Made by a program: the position numbers and the translations under genes. The notes beneath the pieces were generated by a model that had not been told where the DNA came from, did no database searches, and saw only the letters and a list, made by a program, of their open reading frames with translations. From NCBI GenBank assembly GCA_028871815.1, contig JAGWMJ010000004.1, forward strand, positions 1-64,000: DNA of 64,000 nucleotides, written 5' to 3'. Every line of letters starts with the position of its first letter. The stretch's first letter is position 1. Below, piece after piece: positions 34,162-43,577 of the stretch. The stretch is from Armatimonadota bacterium (GTDB lineage Bacteria > Armatimonadota > Chthonomonadetes > Chthonomonadales > Chthonomonadaceae).

Positions 34162-35226
34162 ATGAGTTTGCCGGAATGGCGCAAAGAGATAGATCAGATA
34201 GACAGCCAGATGCTGGTACTGGTGAATCAGCGGGCCGACCTGGCTCGCCGGATTGGAGCCGCCAAAACCCGGAGCCGCGCACACTATTTTACCCCGGAAC
34301 GGGAACAGGCGATTTTCAAGCGGATCGTCGAGCGCAATGGCGGTCCGCTGGATACACCGGCCATCCGTGCGATATTCCGTGAGATCATCTCAGCATGCCG
34401 GGCGCTTGAGAAGCCGATCTCCTCCGCGTACCTGGGACCGGAAGGCACGAACAGCCAGGCGGCCTGCATCACCAAATTCGGCAGTTCCTCGCTTCAGATA
34501 CCGGTAGGCTCTATCGCCGAGGTCTTTGCCGCCGTTGAGCGCAACACGTGCGATTACGGCATCGTACCGGTGGAGAACTCGTGGGCCGGCGTGGTGCCGG
34601 AAACGCTTGACACGTTTCTTAACTCCAACCTCCGGGTTGTTTCCGAGGTGTACGAGCCGATCGTGAACAATCTGTTGACGCACTGTGAAAAGCTGGAGGA
34701 TGTGCGCCGCCTCTATACACATTTTCAGCCTCTTGCTCAGTGCCGTCAGTGGCTGCGCAACCACCTTCCGGGCGTGGAGGAGGTTGAAGCTTCCAGTACG
34801 GCACGGGCTGCGGAACTTGCCGCCGGCGACCGCGAGAGCGCCGCGATTGCCAATGCTCTGGCGGCCGAACGGTACAACGTTCCGGTACTGTGTGAACACA
34901 TTGAGGACAATCCGCAGCACCGAACGCGGTTCCTGGTACTCGGCTATAACGAGCCTGAGCGCAGCGGGCGCGACAAAACCTCGCTGATGTTTTCGGTTCA
35001 CAATCGCGCCGGCGAACTGGTTCACGCGTTGAACGCATTTGAAAAGTACGACGTAAACCTCACGATGATCGAGTCGCGGCCCACAAAAACCGCTGCCTGG
35101 CAGTATGTGTTTTATGTGGATGCTCAGGGCCACGTGCAGGATAAAGGCGTGGCGGATGCGATCAATCTCCTGAAGCAGCACAGCCTCTTTGTGCGCGTAT
35201 TGGGTTCGTATCCCGAGTCGGTTTGA
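34162..35226 (+). CDS. pheA: Bifunctional chorismate mutase / prephenate dehydratase (P-protein)
   Basis: A 354-residue enzyme making phenylpyruvate from chorismate. Residues 1-85 are an AroQ-type chorismate mutase ([27 protein letters not shown]). Residues 88-265 are the prephenate dehydratase with [13 protein letters not shown] and the catalytic TRFLVLG. The C-terminal ACT domain contains ESRPTK, the phenylalanine-binding motif that gives feedback inhibition. All three parts are complete. AGGAAAG precedes the ATG. Confidence 0.96.
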   Translation: MSLPEWRKEIDQIDSQMLVLVNQRADLARRIGAAKTRSRAHYFTPEREQAIFKRIVERNGGPLDTPAIRAIFREIISACRALEKPISSAYLGPEGTNSQAACITKFGSSSLQIPVGSIAEVFAAVERNTCDYGIVPVENSWAGVVPETLDTFLNSNLRVVSEVYEPIVNNLLTHCEKLEDVRRLYTHFQPLAQCRQWLRNHLPGVEEVEASSTARAAELAAGDRESAAIANALAAERYNVPVLCEHIEDNPQHRTRFLVLGYNEPERSGRDKTSLMFSVHNRAGELVHALNAFEKYDVNLTMIESRPTKTAAWQYVFYVDAQGHVQDKGVADAINLLKQHSLFVRVLGSYPESV

Positions 35227-35391
35227 GCCGGCATCGGGGCGGCTTGAGCGCTGGAATGTGGTAATACGCCGGCACTGCCACCTCGTCCCAGAGCGGAACC
35301 GCCTGGCTGCGGGCTCGCGGCTTCTGTAACGCCCTGTTCGCGCGGCGCACTATCGCTCTTTCGTCCCGGCCAGTTCCACCGGGTTCCGGAA

Positions 35392-35474
35392 TGCCCAGAG
35401 CGGGACTCGAACCCGCATGCCCGTAAGGGCCGGGGTTTTTAAGACCCCTGTGTCTACCGTTCCACCATCCGGGC
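35392..35474 (-). tRNA. tRNA-Leu (anticodon TAA)
   Basis: On the minus strand GCCCGGA (35474-35468) pairs with TCTGGGC (35399-35393) as a 7-bp acceptor stem with one G-U pair. The anticodon stem GGGGT/ACCCC encloses CTTAAAA, giving TAA. A long variable arm (GCCC-TTAC-GGGC) and a T-arm GCGGG-TTCGAGT-CCCGC follow. The 83-nt length and class II variable arm fit leucine. CCA is not encoded. Confidence 0.95.
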
Positions 35475-35755
35475 ACGTACACCGTCAACCTGTGTCCGCC
35501 CTCGCGCAACGCTCCCTCCCGAGCCGGCGCACCGTGAGCGGGTTTCACTCCTCAACTTAGTTTAGACCGATTCCTGTCGATCCTTCTGTCAGGGAGACCG
35601 GAGCTCACGCCTCTCGAATGTGGCGTTGGCCTGTGACCGATGGACCGTGCGGCGGCACACGAAGCGCCGCGTTCATCCACCGTCCGAGACGGCGTGCTGG
35701 AGAGAAATTGAGCCGGTGAACTCCCACGACTCCCAGCTCGCGCTTCATCTCGCCT
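35475..35755. other. Intergenic region, nothing recognised
   Basis: About 280 bases between tRNA-Leu and the secreted protein gene. Open frames are short and lack start signals. The segment nearest the tRNA (35540-35590) is less GC-rich and may hold the tRNA promoter. Confidence 0.4.
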
Positions 35756-36712
35756 CTACGGGCTGGCGGCCTGTCGCTGCGTTGGATTTCCGCTGCTGCC
35801 AATGGGTCCGGCCGCCGGATTCGGCGGGACGGGATTCTCCACGACCACGAGATCCCTTCGGCGGGTCACAACGGCGCCGGCGTTGTCCAGGCCTTGCGCT
35901 TCCACCACGTGCTCTCCATTGGTTGCTGCCGTGGTATCCCATCTGTAGATGAACGGCGCTGCGTTCTGTGCCGACACCGACTGGCCGTCGATTGCGAACA
36001 TAACGGCCGCCAGTTCGTGGCGAGGATCCGACGGCAGGTTGGCGTGGATGGTCAGCGTGCCGTGAACCACGGGGTATCCTGCCACCTTTGCGCGCTGTTC
36101 TGCCGAACTGGCATACCGATCCGCCACCGCGGTCAGCCGAGCCGCGTCCGCGACGGCGGCAGGCGTCGAACCCGGCGGAGGGCACTCAACAACCAGCTGG
36201 TCACCGGTGCCGGGAGTGTACGGATCCGGTATAGGAATGACGTGGCCGTCTCGCTGCAGCTCGACGCTGCTGCCGGCCGGCGGCATCAGGCTGCCGAACA
36301 GGCTGTGCCGCGCGGGCAGGTTCGTGATGATGCTGGCGTTCTGACTCTCGGAGTGAAGCGCGCTTTCACGGGCTAGCTTCATCGAATCTTCGCCGGGCAG
36401 CAGGTAAAACGCATACTGGTGACCGATACAGACGGCTCCGCCAAACCGACCGGAGCGCGACAATACGCCGACGCCATGGGCGGCCTTGTCTACCACCGTG
36501 GCATTGGCCGGGCGCATCACGCGCCCAATAAGCCTCCAGTGTTCGCCGCCGTCGGAACTGGCTTCGATAGCGCCGAAGAGCGAGTTATGGATGCGGATTC
36601 GCAGCGCTGGAAGCGGCGTTTTGGTCGCCGTCTGCGCCGCGGCTGCCGCTGCGCCGGCAATCGCAAGGCCGGCCAAAGCAACGGCGGTGCACCGAAAGCT
36701 AACCGCGCGCAT
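35756..36712 (-). CDS. Secreted protein with Ig-like C-terminal domain
   Basis: A 318-residue exported protein. Signal peptide MRAVSFRCTAVALAGLAIAG with cleavage near AAAAAAQT. The middle carries VELQRDGHVIPIPDPYTPGT and VVHGTLTIHANLPSDPRH. The part from about residue 235 (VMFAIDGQSVSAQNAAPF, RWDTTAATNGEHVVEAQ, DNAGAVV) has the pattern of a bacterial Ig-like domain. The start overlaps the end of radC by 14 bases. The function is unknown; surface adhesion or polymer binding is possible. Confidence 0.75.
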   Translation of the reverse strand: MRAVSFRCTAVALAGLAIAGAAAAAAQTATKTPLPALRIRIHNSLFGAIEASSDGGEHWRLIGRVMRPANATVVDKAAHGVGVLSRSGRFGGAVCIGHQYAFYLLPGEDSMKLARESALHSESQNASIITNLPARHSLFGSLMPPAGSSVELQRDGHVIPIPDPYTPGTGDQLVVECPPPGSTPAAVADAARLTAVADRYASSAEQRAKVAGYPVVHGTLTIHANLPSDPRHELAAVMFAIDGQSVSAQNAAPFIYRWDTTAATNGEHVVEAQGLDNAGAVVTRRRDLVVVENPVPPNPAAGPIGSSGNPTQRQAASP

Positions 36713-37445
36713 TGGCCCAGATATCGGTGGTGGCGCGCAGGCTTGTGTACCTGTTATGCCCGATGACTACGTGGTCGTTCAGCGGTATATCCAGAATTTG
36801 GCCGGCCTGAACAAGTCGGCGCGTAACGTCGAGGTCTGCCTTGCTGGGCGCTGGATCGCCGCTCGGGTGATTATGCGCCACGATCAGCGACGAGGCCTTC
36901 AGTGAAACGGCCAGGTGAAACACCTCGCGGGCATCCACCAGGCTGGCGTTAACGGTGCCCCGCGTAAGCGCCTGGCGGCGGATCAGTTGATTCTTCGTAT
37001 CCAGGGCGAGCGCCACGAACACCTCTTGCCGTTCATCGCGCATCGTTGTCCACAATAGGTCGTACACTCCCTGTGGATTGTTGATAAGCTGCGCCGATGA
37101 GGCGTGGGCTTCGTAGAGTCTTTTACCGAGTTCAATGCCGGCGGCGATCTGTACGGCCTTGCTCTTGCCCACGCCGTGTATCGCCTCCATTTCGGCTACT
37201 GATGCTCCGGCGAGGCCTTTTATGCCGCCAAACTGCTGCAGAAGATCCTCGGCAAGTTCCAGGGCGGATCGGCCTTTGAGCCCGGTCCTGAGCTGGATGG
37301 CGAGCAGTTCACGCAGCGCCAGATCGTGCGGGCCATAGGTCTCGAGGCGCTCTCGCGGTCGCTCCTGCGCGTCCATCTCCTGAATCCGCCTTGAAGCGCG
37401 CTCCATCGTCAAGCCTGCCGGCATGCTGCTGGCGCTGCCTGTCAT
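36699..37445 (-). CDS. radC: RadC-like JAB-domain protein
   Basis: A 248-residue RadC/YicR family protein. The N-terminal helix-hairpin-helix region (GIKGLAGASVAEMEAIHGVG) precedes a JAMM metalloprotease-like domain with VAHNHPSGDPAPSKAD, the zinc motif H-x-H-x(7)-D. Historically called a DNA repair protein, its true role is unsettled. The start MTGSASS at 37445 has GGGAAG upstream; the longer frame to 37511 is less likely. Confidence 0.92.
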   Translation of the reverse strand: MTGSASSMPAGLTMERASRRIQEMDAQERPRERLETYGPHDLALRELLAIQLRTGLKGRSALELAEDLLQQFGGIKGLAGASVAEMEAIHGVGKSKAVQIAAGIELGKRLYEAHASSAQLINNPQGVYDLLWTTMRDERQEVFVALALDTKNQLIRRQALTRGTVNASLVDAREVFHLAVSLKASSLIVAHNHPSGDPAPSKADLDVTRRLVQAGQILDIPLNDHVVIGHNRYTSLRATTDIWANARG

Positions 37446-37558
37446 CTTACTTCCCTGCTTTCGCCCGGCCCGCGTCCGTTGGATATAATAACATACTTGC
37501 GCGGGCGCCATGGAAGCGGAACCGGCGCGAGCGGATTGATCCGGACCGAGGCAGCGGC

Positions 37559-38272
37559 ATGTACCTTCCCGACAGCGATGGAGTTGAAACGAGTTCCGGT
37601 GAGCTGCCGGAGCTACCGGAGCTGCCGGAATTACCGGAGCTGCCGCCCCGCGTTCCGCCCCTGCCGCCCCAGGTACCGCCGATGCCTCCTGCGCTTCCGG
37701 CGCTGTCGACCACGGCCAGGCAGCGACGGCGTCACGCGGCCGCTGCTCCGAACCTGGTTATCCGCCGCTGTCTGCTCTGTGGGAGCGCAATGAGCGCCGC
37801 TCGGTCTACGTGCCAAGTTTGTGGCGCGCCATATGGGTATGTGGCGAACGCGGCCGACGAGACGGCCTCCACATGGCTGCCCGCCTCGGCGCCGGCCGAT
37901 GGTGTATCCGTTGCGCGTGAGGCGCGAGCTCCGCGGTTTCAATGGGCGGGCCTCACGCTTTCGCCGCTCTGGGGGCTCAGCCATCGGGTTTGGTGGTACT
38001 TTATTGCTGTTCTGGCGCCTTTTGCCGCCGCAGTAGTCGCTGGGCAGCGCTACCGTACGCTGCTGGTAACGGTCGGCATCTTCACCTATCTGGCGTTGGC
38101 TCTGGTGCTTGCATGCGCCGGCAGTTCGATCTCACGCCGCAGCGAGAGATTTGCTTCGATCGCGGAGTGGATTGCGGCGGAGCGCGCCTGGTCCGTGTGG
38201 GGTTTGGCGGTGGCGATCGCCGTCGTGTGTACACTGGCTGGTTTGGCACTATCGGCCGTGCTGCTCAGTTAG
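37559..38272 (+). CDS. Zinc-ribbon membrane protein with Leu-Pro-Glu repeats
   Basis: A 237-residue protein. Residues 15-55 are a tandem LPE/LPP run (LPELPELPELPELPP, then VPPLPPQVPPMPP). A CLLCGS...CQVCGAPY zinc ribbon follows near residues 77-100, and three membrane helices lie in the C-terminal half. Zinc ribbon plus membrane helices is a common layout for small bacterial membrane proteins of unknown role. GAGG lies seven bases before the ATG. The repeat is encoded by near-identical 9-base units, so its length may vary between strains. Confidence 0.7.
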   Translation: MYLPDSDGVETSSGELPELPELPELPELPPRVPPLPPQVPPMPPALPALSTTARQRRRHAAAAPNLVIRRCLLCGSAMSAARSTCQVCGAPYGYVANAADETASTWLPASAPADGVSVAREARAPRFQWAGLTLSPLWGLSHRVWWYFIAVLAPFAAAVVAGQRYRTLLVTVGIFTYLALALVLACAGSSISRRSERFASIAEWIAAERAWSVWGLAVAIAVVCTLAGLALSAVLLS

Positions 38273-38325
38273 GCGCGCACCGGCCGAGAACCTGAAAGGC
38301 TCCGCAGAAGGAGGGGATACCGGCA

Positions 38326-39522
38326 ATGAAGGTTTCGGTACGCGCGCGCAATACGCTGCCCTCGCCAACGCTTGGCATAACAGCCCGGGCGAAAGCGTTG
38401 GCGGCACAGGGCGTGGACGTGATCGATTTCGGCGCCGGCGAACCCGATTTTGATACTCCCGCACATATTCGCGCTGCCGCTATTGAAGCCATTGAACAAG
38501 GCTTCACGCGCTACACGCCCAGTGCAGGCGCACCCGCATTGCGGCAGGCGGTGTGCCAGTCATTTCTTCGCGATTATGGTTTGCAGTATCGCCCGGAGCA
38601 GGTGCTGGTTGGTGTGGGCGCCAAACACGTACTGTTCAACCTGATGCAGGCGCTGCTCGACCCTGGCGACGAGGTGATTATTCCATCGCCGTACTGGGTG
38701 AGCTATCCGGAACAGGTCAAGCTGGCCGGTGGCGTGCCGGTAGCGCTTTGCGGCGAGCCCGAGGCCGGATACATGCCGTCCACCGACGGAGTCAAGGCGG
38801 CACTCACGCCGCGGACGCGGGCGATCATCCTGAATTCGCCGGGCAATCCGACCGGCGCTGTAGCGTCCAGAAGGCGTGTCAAGGAGCTGGTTTCGCTGGC
38901 GATCAAGCACGACCTTGTGATCATCAGCGACGAGATCTACGCAAAGCTTATCTACGATGATAATGAGCATGTAAGCCCGGCCGGTCTCGGCGCCGAAGCG
39001 TACGCCCGCACCGTCACGGTCAACGGCTGCTCCAAAACGTGGGCCATGACCGGCTGGCGTATCGGCTACTGCGGGGCCGCCGACACCGAGTTGATTTCCG
39101 CCATGAGCCGTATGCAGGATCAATCAACATCCAACCCGGCGTCGATATCGCAAAAGGCGGCACTGGCAGCGCTTACCGGTCCGCAGGAGTGTGTAGAGGA
39201 GATGCGCCTGGCCTTTGAAGAGAGGCGCAACCGGATTGTGGAGCTGCTGAACGCCATACCGGGTATCCGCTGCCCAATGCCCGGCGGCGCGTTTTACGCA
39301 TTTCCGGACGTGAGCGGCCTGATCGGGCTCGGCGCCGACAATGTTACGATCGATGGAGCCGACTCTCTGGCAGCGTACCTGCTGGACGCCGTGCAGGTTG
39401 CGGTGGTGCCCGGCGCCGGATTCGGCGCGCCGGGAAACATCCGCATCTCTTACGCCACCTCCATACCGGTAATTGAAGCCGGGCTGGAACGGATGCAAGA
39501 TGCCATCTGCCGGCTGCGCTGA
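38326..39522 (+). CDS. Class I/II aminotransferase, aspartate-type
   Basis: A 398-residue PLP-dependent aminotransferase of the AspC/AspB group. VIDFGAGEPDFDTP at residues 32-45, LNSPGNPTGAVAS (PLP Asn), SDEIYAKLIYD (PLP Asp/Tyr) and NGCSKTWAMTGWRIGY with the Schiff-base lysine are all present. It probably makes aspartate from oxaloacetate and may also transaminate aromatic or methylthio-oxo acids. It ends 6 bases before rnc and precedes the methylthioadenosine salvage genes, which makes a link to methionine salvage possible. Confidence 0.93.
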   Translation: MKVSVRARNTLPSPTLGITARAKALAAQGVDVIDFGAGEPDFDTPAHIRAAAIEAIEQGFTRYTPSAGAPALRQAVCQSFLRDYGLQYRPEQVLVGVGAKHVLFNLMQALLDPGDEVIIPSPYWVSYPEQVKLAGGVPVALCGEPEAGYMPSTDGVKAALTPRTRAIILNSPGNPTGAVASRRRVKELVSLAIKHDLVIISDEIYAKLIYDDNEHVSPAGLGAEAYARTVTVNGCSKTWAMTGWRIGYCGAADTELISAMSRMQDQSTSNPASISQKAALAALTGPQECVEEMRLAFEERRNRIVELLNAIPGIRCPMPGGAFYAFPDVSGLIGLGADNVTIDGADSLAAYLLDAVQVAVVPGAGFGAPGNIRISYATSIPVIEAGLERMQDAICRLR

Positions 39523-39528
39523 CAGGGC

Positions 39529-40353
39529 ATGACACGCAGCGACGCGCAGCCGCAGCGCGATCCGACACAGCTCGCCGATCTGGAAGAGCGCCTTGGCGTA
39601 AGCTTCCGCCGCATCGATCTGCTGCGCCACGCGCTGCGCCATCGTTCCGCATCGTTGGCGCCGAACGAACCGAGCAATGAGCGCCTCGAGTTCCTCGGCG
39701 ACGCGATAATCGGCATGGTGGTGAGCCACGAGTTGTTCCGGAGTGACCCATCGCTCAGTGAAGGCGGCCTGGCCAAATCCAAATCGTTTGTGGTCAGCAA
39801 GCCGGCGCTGGCCGCGGCCGCCCGTCAGCTGGGTTTGAGCGCTTTTGTTCAGATGAGCGCAACCGATGCAGCTGCTGGGGGATGTGAGCGCGACTCGGTG
39901 CTTGCAGATACGTTTGAGGCTGTAATTGCAGCCGTCTACCTGGATCGCGGAATAACGGCAGCACGCCGAACCATCCGGTTGTGGCTTGGCGCTGCGATGG
40001 ACGGGGCGCTTGCCGGCGGAATCGGCTGTGACTATAAGAGCGCACTGCAGGAGATGGTGCAGGCGCGGCTTCGGCATGCGCCGGTATACCGCACCTCACC
40101 CTCCGGCGTGGTGCACAAGCAGGTGTTTGACGCGGAAGTGCTGGTCAACCACTGCATGGTGGGCGCCGGCACCGGCTCTTCAAAACGGGCGGCACAGCAG
40201 GCAGCTGCGCGTGCCGCACTCAGCCGGATAGAGGCGGATGGATGGCCGGAAGGCGTCGTTGACGTCGAGCCGCAGGCCAGCAGCGCAAACGGTGAGCGTG
40301 GAACGCCTCCGGGCGCGTTACCAGTTGTGCAGGAGGACGCAGTTGACGCTTGA
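39529..40353 (+). CDS. rnc: Ribonuclease III
   Basis: A 274-residue double-strand-specific RNase. The signature NERLEFLGDAIIGMV carries the catalytic acids, ADTFEAVIAAVYLD the second pair, and the dsRNA-binding domain runs from DYKSALQEMVQARLRHAPVY to SSKRAAQQAAARAAL. The tail of about 40 residues is longer than usual and low in complexity. Its end overlaps the start of mtnP. Confidence 0.95.
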   Translation: MTRSDAQPQRDPTQLADLEERLGVSFRRIDLLRHALRHRSASLAPNEPSNERLEFLGDAIIGMVVSHELFRSDPSLSEGGLAKSKSFVVSKPALAAAARQLGLSAFVQMSATDAAAGGCERDSVLADTFEAVIAAVYLDRGITAARRTIRLWLGAAMDGALAGGIGCDYKSALQEMVQARLRHAPVYRTSPSGVVHKQVFDAEVLVNHCMVGAGTGSSKRAAQQAAARAALSRIEADGWPEGVVDVEPQASSANGERGTPPGALPVVQEDAVDA

Positions 40354-41158
40354 GGCGCGTGCCGATATCGGCGTTATCGGCGGCAGTGGCTTCTATTCAC
40401 TGCTCGACGATGTGCATGAAATACCGGTAAGCACTCCCTACGGCCCGCCGAGCGACAGCCTGTTCATTGCCGAGGTAGGTGGCCGCGGCGTCGCATTTCT
40501 ACCGCGGCATGGAAGGTCTCATACAATTCCTCCCCACCAGATCAACTACCGGGCCAACATCTGGGCGATGCATCAGGCCGGAGTGCGGTATCTCATCAGT
40601 CCCTGTGCGGCCGGGAGCTTGCAGAAGCATATCAAGCCGGAGGACTTTGTGGTGTGCGATCAGTTTGTGGATCGCACTCGCGGACGGAAGGATACATTCT
40701 TCGATGGTCCTGAGGTGGCCCATGTCAGCGCGGCAGAGCCCTACTGCCCCCACCTGCGCAAGTTGGCGGTAGCAGTGACAGAGGCGCACAACATCTGCGT
40801 TCATCCGCGAGGAACCGTGGTGGTTGTCCAGGGGCCGCGCTTCTCGACGCGCGCCGAAAGTCAGTGGTTTACTCGCGCAGGCTGGGAGGTGATCAGTATG
40901 ACGCAATACCCTGAGAGCTACCTGGCCCTTGAGCTCGGAATAGCGCCCGTGAACATCAGCCTGATCACGGATTACGACGTGGGCCTGGTTGCCGATGGCG
41001 AGGTCCCTGCAGTGACCGCCTCGGACGTGATGGCGGTGTTTAAGAGGAACTCGGATCGGATCCGGGGCGTTGTCCTGGACCTGATTCGGAGGATCCCGCC
41101 CGATCTCGACAGCCCGTGCCACCACCTCGCCGCGGTTGCCAAGGTAGGTGAAGCGTGA
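40343..41158 (+). CDS. mtnP: S-methyl-5'-thioadenosine phosphorylase
   Basis: A 271-residue MTAP-type phosphorylase that cleaves methylthioadenosine to adenine and methylthioribose-1-phosphate. Motifs: GVIGGSGFYSLLDD, LPRHGRSHTIPPHQINYRAN, GPRFSTRAES and ISMTQYPES. The start is a TTG at 40343 with GGAGG six bases upstream, inside the last codons of rnc (11-base overlap). It is followed directly by mtnA and apt, which use its two products. Confidence 0.93.
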   Translation: MTLEARADIGVIGGSGFYSLLDDVHEIPVSTPYGPPSDSLFIAEVGGRGVAFLPRHGRSHTIPPHQINYRANIWAMHQAGVRYLISPCAAGSLQKHIKPEDFVVCDQFVDRTRGRKDTFFDGPEVAHVSAAEPYCPHLRKLAVAVTEAHNICVHPRGTVVVVQGPRFSTRAESQWFTRAGWEVISMTQYPESYLALELGIAPVNISLITDYDVGLVADGEVPAVTASDVMAVFKRNSDRIRGVVLDLIRRIPPDLDSPCHHLAAVAKVGEA

Positions 41159-42225
41159 TGGGTTCCCAAGGTCTGCCGCCCACAGTGGCCTGGCGAAATG
41201 GCGCGGCCTGGCTGATCGATCAACGCATTCTGCCGGGTGAACTCAAAGTGATTCCGATCCACTCCGCCGCAGAGATGGCCGACGCCATCTCGTCGATGGT
41301 AGTGCGCGGCGCGCCGGCGATCGGCTGCTGTGCGGCACTTGGCTTGCTGATGACAGCCGCCTCCCACGCAAGCTGCGGACGTCCGGAATTCGACGCGGCG
41401 ATCGATGCCGATGCGGCGCTGCTAAAGCGGTCACGCCCAACCGCTGTCAATTTGGGATGGGCAGTCGACAAACTGCTGGCCACGGCGGCTGACGTGAATG
41501 GAGGCCCGCTTGCAGCGTTCGCGGCGATGGAAGCGTGCGCAATACAGATGCTTGAGGAGGATGTGGCCGCCAATTGCAGTATGGGTCGGCATGGCGCAGC
41601 CCTACTGCCGCAGTCGGGCGGAGTGCTGACGCACTGTAACGCCGGAGCGCTTGCCACGGTTGGGTATGGCACGGCTCTTGGCGTGATCCGCGCAGCTGTA
41701 GAGCAGGGCAAAAGCATCCGCGTCTTTGCCGATGAGACGCGCCCACGGCTGCAGGGCATGCGCCTCACCGCCTGGGAACTGGCGCAAGACGGCATCCCGG
41801 TCACCGTTCTCGCGGATGGCGCTGCGGCATCGCTGATGCGCAGCGGATGCGTGGATTGCGTTGTTGTTGGCGCCGACCGCATCGCCGCCAACGGTGACAC
41901 GGCAAATAAGGTCGGCACCTACTCGGTGGCCATCAGCGCGGCTCGGCATGCACTGCCATTCTATGTAGCGGCGCCGCTCTCTACGTTCGATCTTGCGTTG
42001 AGGGATGGCCTTGAGATACCGATTGAGCAGCGTGACTCATCCGAAGTTAGCCATGTAGAAGGGGTGCAGTTGGCGCCCAACGGCGTGGATGTCTGGAACC
42101 CCGCGTTTGACGTGACGCCGGCCGAGCTGATCACGGCCTTCATCACCGAGCTTGGGGTTCTGCGGCCGCCGTACCACGCATCGATCGCCGGGGCGTTCCG
42201 CGCAGCTGGAAGGAGGCAGCCATGA
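41158..42225 (+). CDS. mtnA: Methylthioribose-1-phosphate isomerase
   Basis: A 355-residue isomerase of the eIF2B-related family that turns methylthioribose-1-phosphate into the ribulose form. VVRGAPAIGCCAALGL, the catalytic CNAGALATVGYG and VVGADRIAANGDTANKVGTY with the active-site Asp are present. The ATG overlaps the mtnP stop (TGATG). It overlaps apt by 4 bases. Confidence 0.95.
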   Translation: MGSQGLPPTVAWRNGAAWLIDQRILPGELKVIPIHSAAEMADAISSMVVRGAPAIGCCAALGLLMTAASHASCGRPEFDAAIDADAALLKRSRPTAVNLGWAVDKLLATAADVNGGPLAAFAAMEACAIQMLEEDVAANCSMGRHGAALLPQSGGVLTHCNAGALATVGYGTALGVIRAAVEQGKSIRVFADETRPRLQGMRLTAWELAQDGIPVTVLADGAAASLMRSGCVDCVVVGADRIAANGDTANKVGTYSVAISAARHALPFYVAAPLSTFDLALRDGLEIPIEQRDSSEVSHVEGVQLAPNGVDVWNPAFDVTPAELITAFITELGVLRPPYHASIAGAFRAAGRRQP

Positions 42226-42746
42226 AGCCGTTACGAGCAGCAAGCCTTATCCGCGACATACCCGATTTTCCAAAACCCGGAATACTGTTCAAAGACATCA
42301 CCCCGGTCCTCGCCGATCCCGATGCCTTTCGGGAGGTGACTCAGGCGATGACGGCGTGGGCGGCCGGCCAGCGCGTGGACGCCGTCGCGGCCATCGAGGC
42401 GCGAGGGTTTCTCTTCGGCGGTCCCGTGGCGCTCAGCCTGGATGTGCCGCTGATTCCGGTGCGAAAACCGGGAAAGCTTCCGCATTCTACGATTGCGGAA
42501 GAGTATCTATTGGAGTACGGTTCCAACACGGTTGAGATGCACCGCGATGCCGTGGCGGCTGGCCAGCGCGTGCTGGTCATCGACGACCTGCTGGCCACGG
42601 GCGGAACGGCGGGCGCAGTCGGGAGTCTGCTCCGCCAGCTGGGCGCAGAGGTGGCCGGTTACGCATTTTTCATCGAATTGATGTTCCTGAACGGTCGGCA
42701 GACTCTTGCGCCGGCGGAAGTGCTGTCGCTGGTGAAGATCGAGTAA
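42222..42746 (+). CDS. apt: Adenine phosphoribosyltransferase
   Basis: A 174-residue Apt that converts adenine and PRPP to AMP, thereby recycling the adenine released by MtnP. FPKPGILFKDITPVLADPDAF is the N-terminal signature and VLVIDDLLATGGTAGAV the PRPP loop. Overlap with mtnA (ATGA) confirms a mtnP-mtnA-apt unit. Confidence 0.95.
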   Translation: MKPLRAASLIRDIPDFPKPGILFKDITPVLADPDAFREVTQAMTAWAAGQRVDAVAAIEARGFLFGGPVALSLDVPLIPVRKPGKLPHSTIAEEYLLEYGSNTVEMHRDAVAAGQRVLVIDDLLATGGTAGAVGSLLRQLGAEVAGYAFFIELMFLNGRQTLAPAEVLSLVKIE

Positions 42747-43037
42747 ACGCTTGCCGGCAGTTGCAAGATCCACTTGGGTTTCTGCTTGCGGAAACCACTC
42801 AGGGCGGTACCGGAGTAACTGCAAGATATCAAACACATAACGCGATCTACATGGTGGCGCGGTAAGATGGGCCGGGGATCGCGCATTGGCTGGCGTGGAG
42901 AGCGGCGCAGCCTCCGTACGTGGCTTGGTTCTAACCATTTAGCGCTCGGCAGTGCCCGGCCGTGATCCGGCGCCTGTGACGTTGGACAAGTGCGACGGTC
43001 GGCGGTCGTTCGCCGATAGAATAGAGGAGATAGACGC

Positions 43038-43505
43038 ATGGCTTCGGTAGTGGAAATGATGGCGACAATGAATGACGACGTAGCCGGCACGCTCCGTCGG
43101 CACCTGCTTGCGATGCCGGCAGAGAAGCAGGTATGGAAGCCGCTGGACTGCGGCCGCTCCGCGCTCGACCAGGTGCAGGAGTGCATTGGAGTGAACGCGT
43201 GGATCGCACAGTCACTGCGTGAATGCGCGCTTCAGACGATGTCGGACGACTGGCTGGATTCTGTGCGCGCAGAATATGACACGCCCGAGAAGGCGGCCCA
43301 GGGGTTGGCCGACGGGACTGCCGAGCTCGTTGCCGCGATGCGCGCCTTGCCGGCGGATCGGCACAGCGACATGGTGCCGTTACCGTGGGAAGAAAAGCCA
43401 TCCGCCTTTGTGGACCTCATGGCGATTCCATACTGGAACATGGTCTATCACCTGGGACAGGTGAGCTACATCCAGACGCTGTATGGCGACAAGGCCCACC
43501 ATTAG
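43038..43505 (+). CDS. DinB-like four-helix protein
   Basis: A 155-residue DinB superfamily protein. VVEMMATMNDDVAGTLRRHL opens the bundle and YHLGQVSYIQTLYGD near the end carries the usual C-terminal histidine. The central histidine of the classical metal site (NAWIAQ here) appears replaced, so metal binding is doubtful. GAGGAG lies about ten bases before the ATG. It is distinct from the DinB protein at 13169. Confidence 0.8.
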   Translation: MASVVEMMATMNDDVAGTLRRHLLAMPAEKQVWKPLDCGRSALDQVQECIGVNAWIAQSLRECALQTMSDDWLDSVRAEYDTPEKAAQGLADGTAELVAAMRALPADRHSDMVPLPWEEKPSAFVDLMAIPYWNMVYHLGQVSYIQTLYGDKAHH

Positions 43506-43535
43506 ACGGCATGGCCACGCTGCGTCATAAACCGG

Positions 43536-43577
43536 ATCTGCCGCATCTCCGAGCGTGCGCTCCGAGGTGCGGCAGAT
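43536..43577. terminator. 42-base near-perfect inverted repeat after the DinB gene
   Basis: ATCTGCCGCA (43536-43545) pairs with TGCGGCAGAT (43568-43577). The inner part continues as CTC/GAG, one mismatch and GAGCG/CGCTC around a TG loop, nearly 19 bp in all. It lies 30 bases after the stop and probably terminates transcription, without a U-tract. Confidence 0.55.
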
